Position numbers and translations under genes: made by a program. A model generated the notes under the pieces. That model was given only the letters and a program-made list of their open reading frames with translations, ran no database searches and was not told the DNA's origin. This document shows, one piece after another, positions 54,320-63,288 of a stretch of DNA of 64,000 nt (position 1 is its first letter; every line of letters starts with the position of its first letter). The DNA comes from Pinibacter aurantiacus (GTDB lineage Bacteria; Bacteroidota; Bacteroidia; Chitinophagales; Chitinophagaceae), in assembly GCF_019130065.1 (NCBI RefSeq), contig NZ_JAHSPG010000017.1, forward strand, positions 1-64,000. The letters are read 5' to 3'.

Positions 54320-55387
54320 TTACGCTCTTCCAATATGTCTTAAGAACGACACATGTGAAGCAACTGCATAGCGAACTTTTGTGTATTCGATGTATTTGAT
54401 GCCATATTCTTCGCAAGCTTGTTTGATGATCTTGCTGATGGCAGGATAATGTACGTGTGAAATTTTTGGGAACAGGTGATGCTCTATCTGAAAGTTAAGG
54501 CCGCCTACCAACCAGCTAACCACTTTGTTTTTAGTAGCAAAGTTTGCGGTTGTTTTCAATTGGTGGATTGCCCACTCATCATCCAGTTTGCCGGTGTCTT
54601 CGTTTGGCATTGGGAAAGAAGTATGCTCAACAGTGTGCGCCAATTGGAACACAATGCTCAATACAAATCCTGCAACCAATGTAACGATGAGGAAGCTTAT
54701 CAGCCAATCTGTAAAGCCTACCATATAAATTGGCAAACCAATAAACAGAAAAGCATGAAATAATTTAAAGCCCCAAAACACAAGGTGATCAGACATGCTC
54801 ATCTTTTTCAATTGCATGGTGCCCACCTTTGATTTAAAATATTTTTGATAATCCAGAACAAAGATCCAGAAAAAATAAAGCAAGGAATAAAAGAACCAAA
54901 AGTACAAGTGCTGGTATTTGTGCATCTTGTATTTCTTTTGAGTAGAACTCATACGCATCCAAGGTTGGGCGTCGATATCATCATCTACTCCATCAACGTT
55001 GGTAAATGCGTGGTGAATAACGTTGTGCTTCATGTTCCACATAAAGCTGTTTCCACCCAGTATATTTAGCGAGAATGCTGCAATGTGATTTACCCATTTG
55101 TATTTGCTGAAACTGCCGTGGGCACCGTCGTGCATTACATTAAAACCAATAGCTGCGATCAGGCAACCCATTATAGCGCTTTCAATGATGCACCAAAAAG
55201 CGTTTGGAGTAAAGAACACCAGGTGAATATATACAAAGGATAAACTCACCATCAAAATAACCGCCTTCATAAACAGGCTGTAATTTCCCGTCTGTGATTT
55301 ACCCACTTCTTCAAAATAGTCACTGATCCTCTTTTTTAACTCAGCGTGGAATGAGTTAGGAACACTGGGAAATTTAGGAATTGCCAT
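54320..55387 (-). CDS. Membrane fatty acid desaturase (front-end type)
   Basis: Introduces double bonds into acyl chains using a di-iron centre. The three histidine boxes are present (numbered from the GTG one codon upstream): H87DGAH91, H122NVIHH127 and Q301IEHH305LFP. QIEHH is typical of front-end (delta-6-like) and related acyl-CoA/lipid desaturases. Four to six membrane helices surround the boxes. There is no fused cytochrome b5. I use ATG 55387; the preceding GTG is less likely. Length (355) is normal. It may adjust membrane fluidity with temperature. It is transcribed alone. Confidence 0.95.
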   Translation of the reverse strand: MAIPKFPSVPNSFHAELKKRISDYFEEVGKSQTGNYSLFMKAVILMVSLSFVYIHLVFFTPNAFWCIIESAIMGCLIAAIGFNVMHDGAHGSFSKYKWVNHIAAFSLNILGGNSFMWNMKHNVIHHAFTNVDGVDDDIDAQPWMRMSSTQKKYKMHKYQHLYFWFFYSLLYFFWIFVLDYQKYFKSKVGTMQLKKMSMSDHLVFWGFKLFHAFLFIGLPIYMVGFTDWLISFLIVTLVAGFVLSIVFQLAHTVEHTSFPMPNEDTGKLDDEWAIHQLKTTANFATKNKVVSWLVGGLNFQIEHHLFPKISHVHYPAISKIIKQACEEYGIKYIEYTKVRYAVASHVSFLRHIGRA

Positions 55388-55412
55388 CACAAATTCATTT
55401 TAAAGTAAGGCA

Positions 55413-55420
55413 CAAAAGTA
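55413..55420 (-). promoter_or_regulatory. Candidate -7 box for the desaturase gene
   Basis: The minus strand reads TACTTTTG, an exact TAnnTTTG, 25 bp upstream of the start codon. Confidence 0.5.
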
Positions 55421-55551
55421 GGCTTAAGAAACGGACAAATGAGTATTCCGGGAACATTTAATTTTAAACATTGTAGAAATGTAAAATATTTAACAATTAA
55501 AATTACAAGGAGATGACTTGTGTTGGTTTTGAATCGAAAAGGCTCAAAAAC

Positions 55552-55639
55552 AATGACTGAATAACTGAGTAACTGAATAACTGAGGGTTGCCAGTATTAC
55601 GACGTTCAATTATTCAGTTATTCAGTCATTCAGTTATTC
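55552..55639. repeat. Inverted repeat element, family C (short copy C4)
   Basis: Left arm 55552-55585 and right arm 55606-55639 of TAACTGAA units with a 20-bp centre. It ends exactly at the stop codon of bshB1. Confidence 0.87.
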
Positions 55640-56377
55640 CTAGGTCTCATTCTGAATCAGCGCGTCCAAACTTCTGATTCCAATTTTTTTCTCACTTATA
55701 TAGCCTTCGCCGTACTTCACTCCAATGCGTTTGCCGAGCATGCGCGCCCTGGCGGTTACACTGTCGAGGAAGTCGGGTGTGGAAATGTAGGTAACCGGCT
55801 CGTCGTTGGCCTCACCGGTGCTGAAGAATTGCGTGCCGTAGGCTTCGATTGCCTTCATTCTTTGCTCAAAAACATCTGAGATGTCGATGATGAGATCTGG
55901 TTCGTGATACCAGTCCTGCAGGTAATGCAATACATATTTCGGGCGCCATTTTTCCTGCGGATTTCCATCCTCGTCATTCGTCTTTACCTTCACCAGGCCT
56001 GAAAGAAAACAAGCATCCGCAATCAGGTGACCTGCGCGGCCATGGTCGGGATGACGGTCGTGCAAAATATTTGCAATCACTATTTCTGGTTGGTATTTGC
56101 GCAATGCGGTTATCAGTTTTAGCTGATGTTCTTCATCGTTTTTAAAAAAACCGTCGCGCATTTTAAGGTTTTCGCGCACGTGTACGCCCATCACTTCCGC
56201 GGCTATTGCAGCTTCAGTATATCGAGTGTCGATCGTGCCTCGTGTACCCAGTTCGCCTTGTGTCAAATCAACCACGCCTACCTTTTTACCATTTTTTATT
56301 TCGTTGATCAATGTGCCCGAACAGCCGAGTTCCACATCGTCTGGGTGAACGCCGATTGCAAGTATGTCTAGTTTCAT
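55640..56377 (-). CDS. bshB1: Bacillithiol biosynthesis deacetylase BshB1
   Basis: Removes the acetyl group from GlcNAc-malate in bacillithiol synthesis. From ATG 56377 the protein starts MKLDILAIGVHPDDVELGCSG, where H11-P-D13-D14 is the zinc-binding motif of the LmbE/PIG-L family; HDRHPDHGRAG (about 105-115) holds further ligands. TQGELGTRGT and TRYTEAAIAAEVMGV match BshB1 specifically. The length is then 245 residues. An in-frame ATG at 56437 would add 20 residues translated from a family A repeat and is rejected. BshA and BshC are not in the window. Confidence 0.95.
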   Translation of the reverse strand: MKLDILAIGVHPDDVELGCSGTLINEIKNGKKVGVVDLTQGELGTRGTIDTRYTEAAIAAEVMGVHVRENLKMRDGFFKNDEEHQLKLITALRKYQPEIVIANILHDRHPDHGRAGHLIADACFLSGLVKVKTNDEDGNPQEKWRPKYVLHYLQDWYHEPDLIIDISDVFEQRMKAIEAYGTQFFSTGEANDEPVTYISTPDFLDSVTARARMLGKRIGVKYGEGYISEKKIGIRSLDALIQNET

Positions 56378-56385
56378 CAATTTTG

Positions 56386-56536
56386 GAATTTGAAAATTTG
56401 AAGATTTGAAAATTTGAAAATTCTTCCAGAGCATCAATCGCTACTTATCTCGCTCAGTCTCAGTGGCGAAAATAAGAAATGCAAAAATAGCGATCTAGGG
56501 CATTTTCAAATCTTCAAATTTTCAAATTTTCAAATT
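56386..56536. repeat. Inverted repeat element, family A (copy A5)
   Basis: Left arm 56386-56422 and right arm 56499-56536, TTTGAAAA/TTTGAAGA units, between divergent genes. It overlaps the false N-terminal extensions of both neighbouring frames. Confidence 0.87.
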
Positions 56537-56596
56537 GCACAACCTTCCGGTGGCACAAATGTTACAGTCATATCAACCAATTGTAAACTTTTTTTT

Positions 56597-56905
56597 ATGA
56601 GTGTAGAGTCCAAACACATTGCCACCTTCCTTTTGGGTGCGGCAGCAGCTTTTGCAGCGCATAAATACATGACGATGACGCCTGAAGAAAAAGAAAAACT
56701 TGCCCAAAATCTGAAAGACAAAGCGCATCAATTCAAATCGGAGGCGGAAAATGCAGCCGATAAAGCCAAGGATTATTTCGCAGAACTAAAAACAAAAGGT
56801 TCCGAAGCTTTCAAAGAACATTTCGGAGATGTTGAAGGCATGTTCCACAACCTTTTCAACAAAGGCGAAAAGCCGAGTGACACCCCGGAAGCGCCAATCG
56901 CGTAA
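56597..56905 (+). CDS. YtxH-like small membrane protein
   Basis: A 102-residue protein starting MSVESKHIATFLLGAAAAFA. One membrane helix (about 7-24) is followed by a charged helical tail with EKEKLAQNLKDKAHQFKSEAENAADKAKDYF, the pattern of YtxH-domain stress proteins. The start is ATG 56597; upstream in-frame sequence is repeat DNA. The function in this phylum is unknown. Family A repeat units follow the stop closely. Confidence 0.82.
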   Translation: MSVESKHIATFLLGAAAAFAAHKYMTMTPEEKEKLAQNLKDKAHQFKSEAENAADKAKDYFAELKTKGSEAFKEHFGDVEGMFHNLFNKGEKPSDTPEAPIA

Positions 56906-56909
56906 GCGG

Positions 56910-57062
56910 CAATTTGAAAATTTGAAAATATGCAAATTTGAAAATTCGTTTAATGCATCAGCCATTATTTTCCTTCTGGACATTATAAAGCGGACAATTA
57001 GATTGAGGGAATAATTGACCTGAAGCATTTTCAAATTCCCATATTTTCAAATTTTCAAATTC
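56910..57062. repeat. Inverted repeat element, family A (copy A6)
   Basis: Left arm 56910-56947, right arm 57024-57062, separated by a unique centre; only 40 bp from the next start codon. It lies between two co-directional genes. Confidence 0.85.
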
Positions 57063-57102
57063 GCGTTTTTTGGGGTATCTTACTAAGTACTAACTCCTTG
57101 CA

Positions 57103-57657
57103 ATGAAAAGCGTAGTTCCCGTTGCGGTGATCGTTGGCTGGCTGGCCATAGCCCTCTACTTTGGGAGTGGTGGCATTACAAGGATGGAGAACAACAATCT
57201 CATTAAAAAAACGATCGATGTAAAGGATACCGCGAAGGTTGAGTACAATGGAATTTTGTTTAAGAACAGGGTTTCCATGGAATCAATTATCGAAGGAGAA
57301 AAAACACAAAAACTCTTTCCCTGGGCAGAATACGTTCCCTCCTACCTCAGTTATATTATCACAGCCTGTTCCTTTGGAATGATCGGTGCACTGATCGCTA
57401 TTATCCTGCAACTAGCATCAAAAAAATCACGCATAGAAGATACACCCTACTGGTCGTTGCCGGTACTGGGAGCGCTTACGGGCCTCGTGGTACTGGGCCT
57501 TTCGTTATTGATACCCAATTTGTTTTTCTCCGGAGAATTGGATGTAAAGCCGGGCGCACTCATGTTTATTTGCTTGTTCAGCGGCATTTATACCGAAAAA
57601 TTCTATGAAAACCTGTATCTCATTTTTTCAGGTTTATTAAATAAGAAAAAAGAATGA
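57103..57657 (+). CDS. Hypothetical inner-membrane protein
   Basis: A 184-residue protein with about four hydrophobic helices (5-22, 80-105, 117-142, 150-165) and one extra-membrane segment (25-78). No known domain. It overlaps the next gene by 4 bp (ATGA), so the two form an operon and are translationally coupled. The partner is a secreted protein, which suggests a shared envelope role. Confidence 0.82.
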   Translation: MKSVVPVAVIVGWLAIALYFGSGGITRMENNNLIKKTIDVKDTAKVEYNGILFKNRVSMESIIEGEKTQKLFPWAEYVPSYLSYIITACSFGMIGALIAIILQLASKKSRIEDTPYWSLPVLGALTGLVVLGLSLLIPNLFFSGELDVKPGALMFICLFSGIYTEKFYENLYLIFSGLLNKKKE

Positions 57658-58190
57658 AAGCAATAATTATTAGCTGCGTAGTAATGGCTTGTTATTCTAA
57701 TCTTGCGGCACAAAATCCCAGCAGCAACCAGGCAAAAACCATGGTCGTGGTGAAGTCACTGCAAAATAATATCTGGAAATACCAGGATAAGGATAAAAAG
57801 TCAACTTCATTTTTTTCGATAGATGATAACCAGCGAATGAGTTTGTTGGTCGTAACCGGCAAAGATTCGTTACGCTTTCCCGATTACTATGTTGATTACT
57901 CCGAATCGAAGCCGGAAGAAATCTTATTCAAAACAATTATCGACACATTAGGCGCAAAATATTTCTGTTTTGTAAAAGTGATGGTGAAGGATGACAATAA
58001 ACTAGAAATGAAACAGGCTTACACGATCGGTGAAGACAATAATCAGAAAAACGATTATCAATTTCCACAATATGGTGCTGTAATGGAATACAAACAGATC
58101 AACTGCTGCTCCAACCACGATCCGCGCCATTGCGTAAATGGCCTGTCGGAAATGTTGTCGTTTTGCAAAACGAAGAAATGCACGTTTTGA
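57654..58190 (+). CDS. Hypothetical secreted protein
   Basis: A 178-residue protein with a signal peptide (MKAIIISCVVMACYSNLAAQ). The C-terminus is cysteine-rich: INCCSNHDPRHCVNGLSEMLSFCKTKKC, suggesting disulfides or metal binding. The remainder looks like a small beta domain. No family recognised. It is coupled to the membrane protein upstream. The stop TGA is within a degenerate family A unit (TTTTGATCAATTTGAAAA). Confidence 0.8.
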   Translation: MKAIIISCVVMACYSNLAAQNPSSNQAKTMVVVKSLQNNIWKYQDKDKKSTSFFSIDDNQRMSLLVVTGKDSLRFPDYYVDYSESKPEEILFKTIIDTLGAKYFCFVKVMVKDDNKLEMKQAYTIGEDNNQKNDYQFPQYGAVMEYKQINCCSNHDPRHCVNGLSEMLSFCKTKKCTF

Positions 58191-58191
58191 T

Positions 58192-58334
58192 CAATTTGAA
58201 AATATGAGAATTTGAAAATTTGAAAATGATTCAGTTCGATCTGTCTAATTCTTTAATATCACTCCTTGGGAACGGGAATAACAAACAACAAATGACGCAC
58301 CAAATGAATTTTCAAATTTTCAAATTTTCAAATT
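58192..58334. repeat. Inverted repeat element, family A (copy A7)
   Basis: Left arm 58192-58228 and right arm 58306-58334, between two convergent genes and close to both stop codons (2 bp and 7 bp). Confidence 0.88.
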
Positions 58335-58341
58335 GTTAATT

Positions 58342-58968
58342 TTACTCCCTTTTATCCGCTACAAACCTCACCACAGAGCCCACGCCGTTATGAAACAACC
58401 CTTCATTTAATTCGATTTCTACTTCGGCCAGTTCGCGGAAATGGTAATTGTCGAAGTCAGCTTTAATTTCCTCAATGGAAAATAAAGATCCGAGATCTTT
58501 CGGGCCTCCAACCTTTTCATTTTTCGCGAGATAGTCAAGATGTTTCTTGCTAAATGCTTCAAAAATCACGATGCCTCCTTTACGTAAATATTTGCTCAGC
58601 GTTCTGTGATAAAGAGATTTTATATCGGCAGGAAAATGGGCGTAAATAAGGGCAATCGCATCAAACTGTTCGGGCTTGTAGGGTAACTCTTCTAATGTGC
58701 CAACCTCGTAATCAATTGACACTTTATTCGCCGCAGCCAGTTGTAGTGCTTTCTTTTGACCTTCAACACTAATATCAAAGGCAGAAACATCCCATCCCTG
58801 CATTGCAGCAAATACCGCATTGCGTCCTTCACCTTCCGCCGGAAAAAGGATCGCTCCCGGTGTGAGTTTGGCCAGCTGCTCCTTTAAGTAATTGTTGGGC
58901 TTGGTGCCGTAAGCGAAATCCTCGGTTGCGTATCTCTCGTCCCATCTGTTGGTCCATGCGTTTGTCAT
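58342..58968 (-). CDS. SAM-dependent methyltransferase (TehB-like class I)
   Basis: A 208-residue cytosolic enzyme. [20 protein letters not shown] at the N-terminus is typical of the TehB/thiopurine-type group. Motif I is [16 protein letters not shown] (about 40-55), with D67-x-S69 as the SAM-ribose acid, and [14 protein letters not shown] as motif IV. Tellurite, thiol or small-molecule methylation is possible; no neighbour clarifies this. It is transcribed alone. Confidence 0.9.
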   Translation of the reverse strand: MTNAWTNRWDERYATEDFAYGTKPNNYLKEQLAKLTPGAILFPAEGEGRNAVFAAMQGWDVSAFDISVEGQKKALQLAAANKVSIDYEVGTLEELPYKPEQFDAIALIYAHFPADIKSLYHRTLSKYLRKGGIVIFEAFSKKHLDYLAKNEKVGGPKDLGSLFSIEEIKADFDNYHFRELAEVEIELNEGLFHNGVGSVVRFVADKRE

Positions 58969-59179
58969 ACTATTGATTTAAAATGTATTGATAATCAGCA
59001 AAGCTATCAGAGTTTTCAAATGCCGGTTTACGCTTTAAGAAAAATTATAATGAGCGGGAAGAAAAGCAACAAAGTTCAGTAGCCAAATTCATAAAATAAA
59101 TTAGCCGCAAATGATATTAAATGTCAGAATTTCAGTTGTTTATTGTTGTTTACTATATTATTTAATTAGATTCTATCGA

Positions 59180-59215
59180 TTAAATAAAAATGCCGGACTC
59201 GGAAGTCCGGCACTT
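59180..59215 (-). terminator. Terminator after the HesB-family gene
   Basis: TGCCGGACT (59191-59199), loop CGGA, AGTCCGGCA (59204-59212); on the minus strand TTTTTATTT follows. It begins about 23 bp from the stop codon. Confidence 0.9.
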
Positions 59216-59235
59216 TAAAAAGTATCGAGAAAATG

Positions 59236-59586
59236 TTACACGGCAAATGAAGTTCCGCATCCGCATGTTTTGCTGGCATTCGGATTGGTAAAAGTGAACC
59301 CTCTTGCATTCAGACCTTCCTGCCAGTCAATTTGCATACCCATAAGGTAAAGTCCGTGGGATTTATTCATTATACATGAAATGCCATTGATATCGAAAGT
59401 CTCATCGTTTTCCAGTTTAGCGTCAAAACCCAGCACATAACTCATGCCACTGCAGCCGCCGCCTTTTACTCCTACTCTCAGAAATTGGGATTTATCGAAA
59501 CCTTCCGCGTCCATTAGTCTTTTCAGCTCCTTCACTGCACCTTCAGTGAGTGTTACCGGAGCAGTTGTTTCTGTAGTTGTTTCCAT
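59236..59586 (-). CDS. HesB/IscA-family iron-sulfur cluster assembly protein
   Basis: An A-type carrier that passes Fe-S clusters to target enzymes. The 116 residues hold the three conserved cysteines: C45 in GGGCSGMSY and C108-G-C110 near the C-terminus (KTCGCGTSF). The start ATG is only 4 bp from a promoter box, so the message may be almost leaderless. No other suf or isc gene is in the window. Confidence 0.95.
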   Translation of the reverse strand: METTTETTAPVTLTEGAVKELKRLMDAEGFDKSQFLRVGVKGGGCSGMSYVLGFDAKLENDETFDINGISCIMNKSHGLYLMGMQIDWQEGLNARGFTFTNPNASKTCGCGTSFAV

Positions 59587-59590
59587 GAAG

Positions 59591-59598
59591 CAAATTTA
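59591..59598 (-). promoter_or_regulatory. Candidate -7 box abutting the HesB start codon
   Basis: The minus strand reads TAAATTTG, an exact TAnnTTTG, ending 4 bp before the ATG. With a usual start 5-8 bp downstream, the message would be leaderless. Confidence 0.4.
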
Positions 59599-59735
59599 GG
59601 AATAACTGAATAACTGAGTAACTGAATAATTGAATAATTGAGAAAGAATGATACTCCGATTACATTCGGTTATTCGGTTACTCAGTTATTGGGTTATTTT
59701 CTTTCTCAATAATTCAATGATTCAATAATTCAACT
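59599..59735. repeat. Compound inverted repeat element, family C (copy C5)
   Basis: Outer C arms (AATAACTGAATAACTGAGTA left; TTACTCAGTTATT right, about 59676-59690) and a second pair using AATTGAATAATTGAG units with complement at 59706-59735. It lies between divergent genes. Confidence 0.8.
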
Positions 59736-59750
59736 ATTTTCCCGTTTATT

Positions 59751-59758
59751 TACATTTG
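59751..59758 (+). promoter_or_regulatory. Candidate -7 box
   Basis: TACATTTG, an exact TAnnTTTG, 26 bp before the start codon at 59785. Confidence 0.5.
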
Positions 59759-59784
59759 CCACAACCAGATATAATAAATACACA

Positions 59785-60321
59785 ATGGATTTCTTAAGTA
59801 CAACCCAAATGGTTTTAGTAGTTATTGCACTTGCCGTAATAATCGGAGGCCTTTACTTTTTCTATTACCTGCGCGACAAAAAAGAACTGAAAAAGACGGA
59901 AGCTGAAAAACCGGCGAGGCCCGAAGCAAATGCGTCAACTTCTCTGCAATTGCAAGCGTATGAAAGGCTGGTGATCCTGGCGGAAAGAATTGCATTGCCA
60001 AACCTCATTAGCCGCCTTAATCAACCTGATGCCAACAAGACGGAAATGCAGTTATTGCTGACAAACACGATTCGCCAGGAATTTGAGTACAACCTTTCCC
60101 AGCAGATTTATGTTACAGGTCAGGCTTGGGAAGCCATCAGAACATTAAAAGAGCAGAATATTCACCTCATCAACCAGGTGGCATTAATATTGCCGCCAGA
60201 TGCTAGTGGGCAAGAGCTCAACAGAAAACTTCTTGAAGTGATCATGAGCCAACCGCAGGGTTCAATGCATGGCCTAGTACAGGAAGCGCTGAGTTTTGAA
60301 GCGAAGAAGATAATGCAGTAA
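59785..60321 (+). CDS. Single-pass membrane protein, hypothetical
   Basis: A 178-residue protein with one N-terminal membrane helix (about 7-29) and a soluble helical domain containing SLQLQAYERLVILAERIALPNLISRL and TIRQEFEYNLSQQIYVTGQAWEAI. Proteins with this YERL..L.ER...NLI motif are widespread in this phylum but have no known function. It is probably cytosolic-facing. It precedes an AHSA1-like gene by 78 bp and may be co-transcribed. Confidence 0.85.
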   Translation: MDFLSTTQMVLVVIALAVIIGGLYFFYYLRDKKELKKTEAEKPARPEANASTSLQLQAYERLVILAERIALPNLISRLNQPDANKTEMQLLLTNTIRQEFEYNLSQQIYVTGQAWEAIRTLKEQNIHLINQVALILPPDASGQELNRKLLEVIMSQPQGSMHGLVQEALSFEAKKIMQ

Positions 60322-60399
60322 ATGCTGAATGCTTAATGCCTAACGCTCAATGCAACGAGCTGTGTTAGGCGTTTGGCCTTCGGCCCAAAATAAAATACC

Positions 60400-60819
60400 A
60401 TGGATCAAAAAAGATCACACCTCACAGTAGAAGCCGTTATCAATGCTCCGCTCGATAAGGTTTGGAAAAGCTTTACTAACGCAGAAGAAGTGAAGCAATG
60501 GAACAATGCCTCGCCCGACTGGCACACGCCCAAAGCGCAAAACGATCTTCGGAAAGGCGGTAGTTTTTCTTATCGAATGGAAGCGAAAGACGGCAGCTTT
60601 GGTTTTGATTTTGGTGGCGTTTACGATGAGGTGGTGGAAAAAGAACTGATCGAATATACCATGGGCGACGGCAGAACGGTAAAGGTTGTTTTTAAGGAAG
60701 AAGATGGTGAAACAGAAATTGTTGAAACCTTCGAAGCTGAGGACGAGAATCCGCTTGAAATGCAACAAGCAGGCTGGCAGGCGATTTTGGACAACTTCAA
60801 GAATTACGTCGAACGATAA
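60400..60819 (+). CDS. SRPBCC / AHSA1-like domain protein
   Basis: A 139-residue START-like fold protein. It begins with VEAVINAPLDKVWKSFTNAEEVKQWN, the signature opening of the activator-of-Hsp90 ATPase (AHSA1)-like family, and ends with GWQAILDNFKNYVE. Members bind hydrophobic ligands or act as antitoxin-like or stress factors. The ligand is unknown. A small hairpin (TTTGGCCTTCGGCCCAAA) lies 10 bp before the start codon. Confidence 0.93.
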   Translation: MDQKRSHLTVEAVINAPLDKVWKSFTNAEEVKQWNNASPDWHTPKAQNDLRKGGSFSYRMEAKDGSFGFDFGGVYDEVVEKELIEYTMGDGRTVKVVFKEEDGETEIVETFEAEDENPLEMQQAGWQAILDNFKNYVER

Positions 60820-60912
60820 AAATCAAAATTCAAAAATCAAAATTCAAAAAGTCCAGTTCAGTCAGGCTTTTTGAATTTCAACGCTTTTTGAATTTTGAAT
60901 TTTTTATTTTTA
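60818..60912. repeat. Inverted repeat element, family I
   Basis: Left arm 60818-60850 iterates AAAATCAAAATTCAAAAATC; right arm 60867-60912 reads TTTTTGAATTTTGAATTTTT. It starts at the stop codon of the preceding gene and ends 11 bp before the next start. Confidence 0.85.
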
Positions 60913-60922
60913 ACTTATCACG

Positions 60923-61525
60923 ATGAATAAAGCCGAAACCATCGATGCCTACATTGCTGCTTTTCCAGCAGACATTCAGAAGCTTTTAGAAAAAGTGAGA
61001 AAGACCGTGCAGAAGGCTGCGCCAAAAGCAAAAGAGGTCATTAGTTACGGTATGCCTGCTTTCGAGCAAAATGGTAAGTTGGTGTACTTTGCCGGATATA
61101 AAAATCACATAGGCTTCTATCCCACTTCATCCGGCATTGCCAATTTTCAAAAGGAAATACAATCGTTCAAAAACTCAAAAGGTGCTATACAGTTTCCTAT
61201 CGACAAGCCACTGCCTGTTGATTTAATTACGCAGATCGTACAATTCAGGGTCGCAGAAACTGATCAGAAAGCCGCATTAAAAAAGACCGTTAAAAAAGCA
61301 ACTGTAAAAAAGACGGCAGAAAAAAACAAGCTTGCTGACAAAGACTTCCTTTCAACGCTGGTAGCTCCTGCAAGAAGAGCGTTGGAAAATAACGGCATCA
61401 CCACTTTGCAAAAACTTTCGAAATACACAGAACGCGAAATTCTTACATTCCACGGAATGGGACCCAGTACGATGCCAAAGCTGCGAACCGCGCTGGCTGA
61501 GAAAGGACTGGCGTTTAAGAAATAG
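60923..61525 (+). CDS. DUF1801 protein fused to a helix-hairpin-helix-like C-terminus
   Basis: A 200-residue protein. Residues about 1-115 are the DUF1801/YdhG-like domain (YIAAFPADIQKLLEKVRKTVQKAAPKAKEVISYGMPAFEQNGKLVYFAGYKNHIGFYP). A lysine-rich linker (about 118-140, KKTVKKATVKKTAEKNK) follows, then a domain (about 140-200) with ARRALENNGITTLQKLSKYTEREILTFHGMGPSTMPKLRTALAEKGL, which resembles the helix-hairpin-helix of the RNA polymerase alpha C-terminal domain. DNA binding is suggested by the linker and last domain. The stop TAG is followed directly by family H units. Confidence 0.9.
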   Translation: MNKAETIDAYIAAFPADIQKLLEKVRKTVQKAAPKAKEVISYGMPAFEQNGKLVYFAGYKNHIGFYPTSSGIANFQKEIQSFKNSKGAIQFPIDKPLPVDLITQIVQFRVAETDQKAALKKTVKKATVKKTAEKNKLADKDFLSTLVAPARRALENNGITTLQKLSKYTEREILTFHGMGPSTMPKLRTALAEKGLAFKK

Positions 61526-61660
61526 TTGAGAGTTGAGAATGGAGAATGGAGAGTTGAGAGTTATCGGTAGACCAGGAGGGTTATTTACCGCCATCTGCTA
61601 TCCACTCATTTTCAATTTTCAACTTTCCATTCTCAACTCTCAACTCTCCATTCTCAACTC
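61523..61660. repeat. Inverted repeat element, family H variant (copy H3)
   Basis: Left arm 61523-61562 (TTGAGAGTTGAGAATGGAGA) and right arm 61609-61660 (CCATTCTCAACTCTCAACTC), overlapping the stop codon of the DUF1801 gene by 3 bp. Confidence 0.87.
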
Positions 61661-61709
61661 CCAAAATTCCCTACCTTCACCGCCCTATTGATTGCTTTAA
61701 AATTTTAGA

Positions 61710-63272
61710 ATGCCAGAAAAAAAATGTTTTACCGATTCCGGTATTGAGATCAGACAAGTGTATTCGCCAAACGGAGAAATTGCACATGCCGGAAAAGAGC
61801 TGCCCGGTGAGTTTCCTTTTACCCGTGGGATACAAGCGGACATGTACCGAGGCAAGCTGTGGACCATGCGCCAGTACGCAGGTTTCAGCACCGCCGAAGA
61901 AAGTAACAAACGCTATCATTACCTGCTCAACCAGGGCGTAATGGGGCTGAGCGTAGCATTTGATTTACCTACACAGATTGGTTACGATAGCGACCACGCA
62001 CTGGCCGAAGGTGAAGTGGGAAAAGTGGGCGTCGCCATCGATAGCATTGAAGACATGCAGGCACTTTTTAATGGCATCAAACTGGAAGATGTTTCCACGT
62101 CCATGACCATTAACGCATCGGGTTTTATCCTCCTCGCATTTTATGTGGCACTTGCAAAGCAACAAGGTGCCGACTTGAAAAAAATCTCCGGCACCATCCA
62201 GAACGATATTTTGAAAGAGTACGCCGCAAGGGGCACTTATATCTATCCGCCAAAACCTTCGATGCGCATCATCACCGATATTTTTGAATGGTGCAGTACC
62301 GACTTACCAAAATGGAACACTATCTCTATTTCAGGCTATCATATCCGCGAGGCAGGCAGTACAGCCGTTCAGGAAATCGCTTTCACTTTGAGCAACGGAA
62401 AGGCTTATGTTCAGGCGGCGCTTGAAAAAGGCCTTGATATAAATGTATTTGGCAAACGCCTCTCCTTCTTTTTCAATGCACACAATAATTTATTTGAAGA
62501 AGTCGCGAAGTTCCGTGCGGCCAGGCGCATGTGGGCGAAGATCATGCAGTCGCTCGGTGCAACAGATCCTAAGGCAATGATGCTGCGTTTTCACACACAA
62601 ACCGGTGGAAGTACTTTAACTGCACAACAACCGCTTAATAATATCAGTCGCGTTACCATTCAAACATTGGCTGCGGTACTTGGTGGCACGCAGAGTTTGC
62701 ACACAAACGGTTACGACGAAGCTTTGAATCTTCCAACAGAGGAAGCTGCAAGAATTGCATTGCGTACACAGCAAATTGCCGCATATGAAAGCGGTATCGC
62801 AGATACTGCCGATCCGTTAGCAGGAAGCTATTTCATAGAAACACTAACCGACGAAGTAGAAGAAAAAGCATGGCAACTAATCGCTAAGATTGATGCAATG
62901 GGCGGCAGTGTAAGCGCTATTGAAGCTGGTTTTATCCAGGATGAAATTGCCCGCAGTGCATACGAATACCAACGCAGTATTGAAACGGGACAAAAGATCA
63001 TCGTAGGTGTAAATAAATTCGCGATCGACGAAAGCCAGCGTCCGCCTTCATTTAAAATTGATGATAGCATAAGGCAATTACAAATACAGAAGCTGAATAA
63101 TTTGCGTCATAGCCGTAATCCGGCGAAATGCGATTCTATTTTACAGGAATTGAATGATAAAGCAAACAGCGGTGATAACATCATGCCTACTGTAATTGAA
63201 GCAGTTGAAAACAAATGCACGCTGGGTGAAATTGCAGATGAGCTGAGAAGTGTGTTTGGGGAACACAGGTAG
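61710..63272 (+). CDS. Methylmalonyl-CoA mutase, large (catalytic) subunit without B12 domain
   Basis: Interconverts methylmalonyl-CoA and succinyl-CoA with adenosylcobalamin. The 520 residues are only the TIM-barrel substrate domain (TIGR00641-type); the B12-binding domain (DxHxxG) is absent and must come from a separate subunit gene outside this window. W51-TMRQY56-AGFS carries the tyrosine typical of methylmalonyl-CoA mutase rather than the Ile of 2-hydroxyisobutyryl-CoA mutase. [41 protein letters not shown] and [15 protein letters not shown] are family signatures. It may feed the propionate pathway. Confidence 0.95.
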   Translation: MPEKKCFTDSGIEIRQVYSPNGEIAHAGKELPGEFPFTRGIQADMYRGKLWTMRQYAGFSTAEESNKRYHYLLNQGVMGLSVAFDLPTQIGYDSDHALAEGEVGKVGVAIDSIEDMQALFNGIKLEDVSTSMTINASGFILLAFYVALAKQQGADLKKISGTIQNDILKEYAARGTYIYPPKPSMRIITDIFEWCSTDLPKWNTISISGYHIREAGSTAVQEIAFTLSNGKAYVQAALEKGLDINVFGKRLSFFFNAHNNLFEEVAKFRAARRMWAKIMQSLGATDPKAMMLRFHTQTGGSTLTAQQPLNNISRVTIQTLAAVLGGTQSLHTNGYDEALNLPTEEAARIALRTQQIAAYESGIADTADPLAGSYFIETLTDEVEEKAWQLIAKIDAMGGSVSAIEAGFIQDEIARSAYEYQRSIETGQKIIVGVNKFAIDESQRPPSFKIDDSIRQLQIQKLNNLRHSRNPAKCDSILQELNDKANSGDNIMPTVIEAVENKCTLGEIADELRSVFGEHR

Positions 63273-63288
63273 GTCATAGTCTCCGGTT

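Noticed and set aside
61710..63272. Identification as 2-hydroxyisobutyryl-CoA mutase or isobutyryl-CoA mutase
   Set aside because: The RQY tyrosine (Tyr56) and the surrounding motifs fit methylmalonyl-CoA mutase; the Ile (or Phe) expected for the others is absent.
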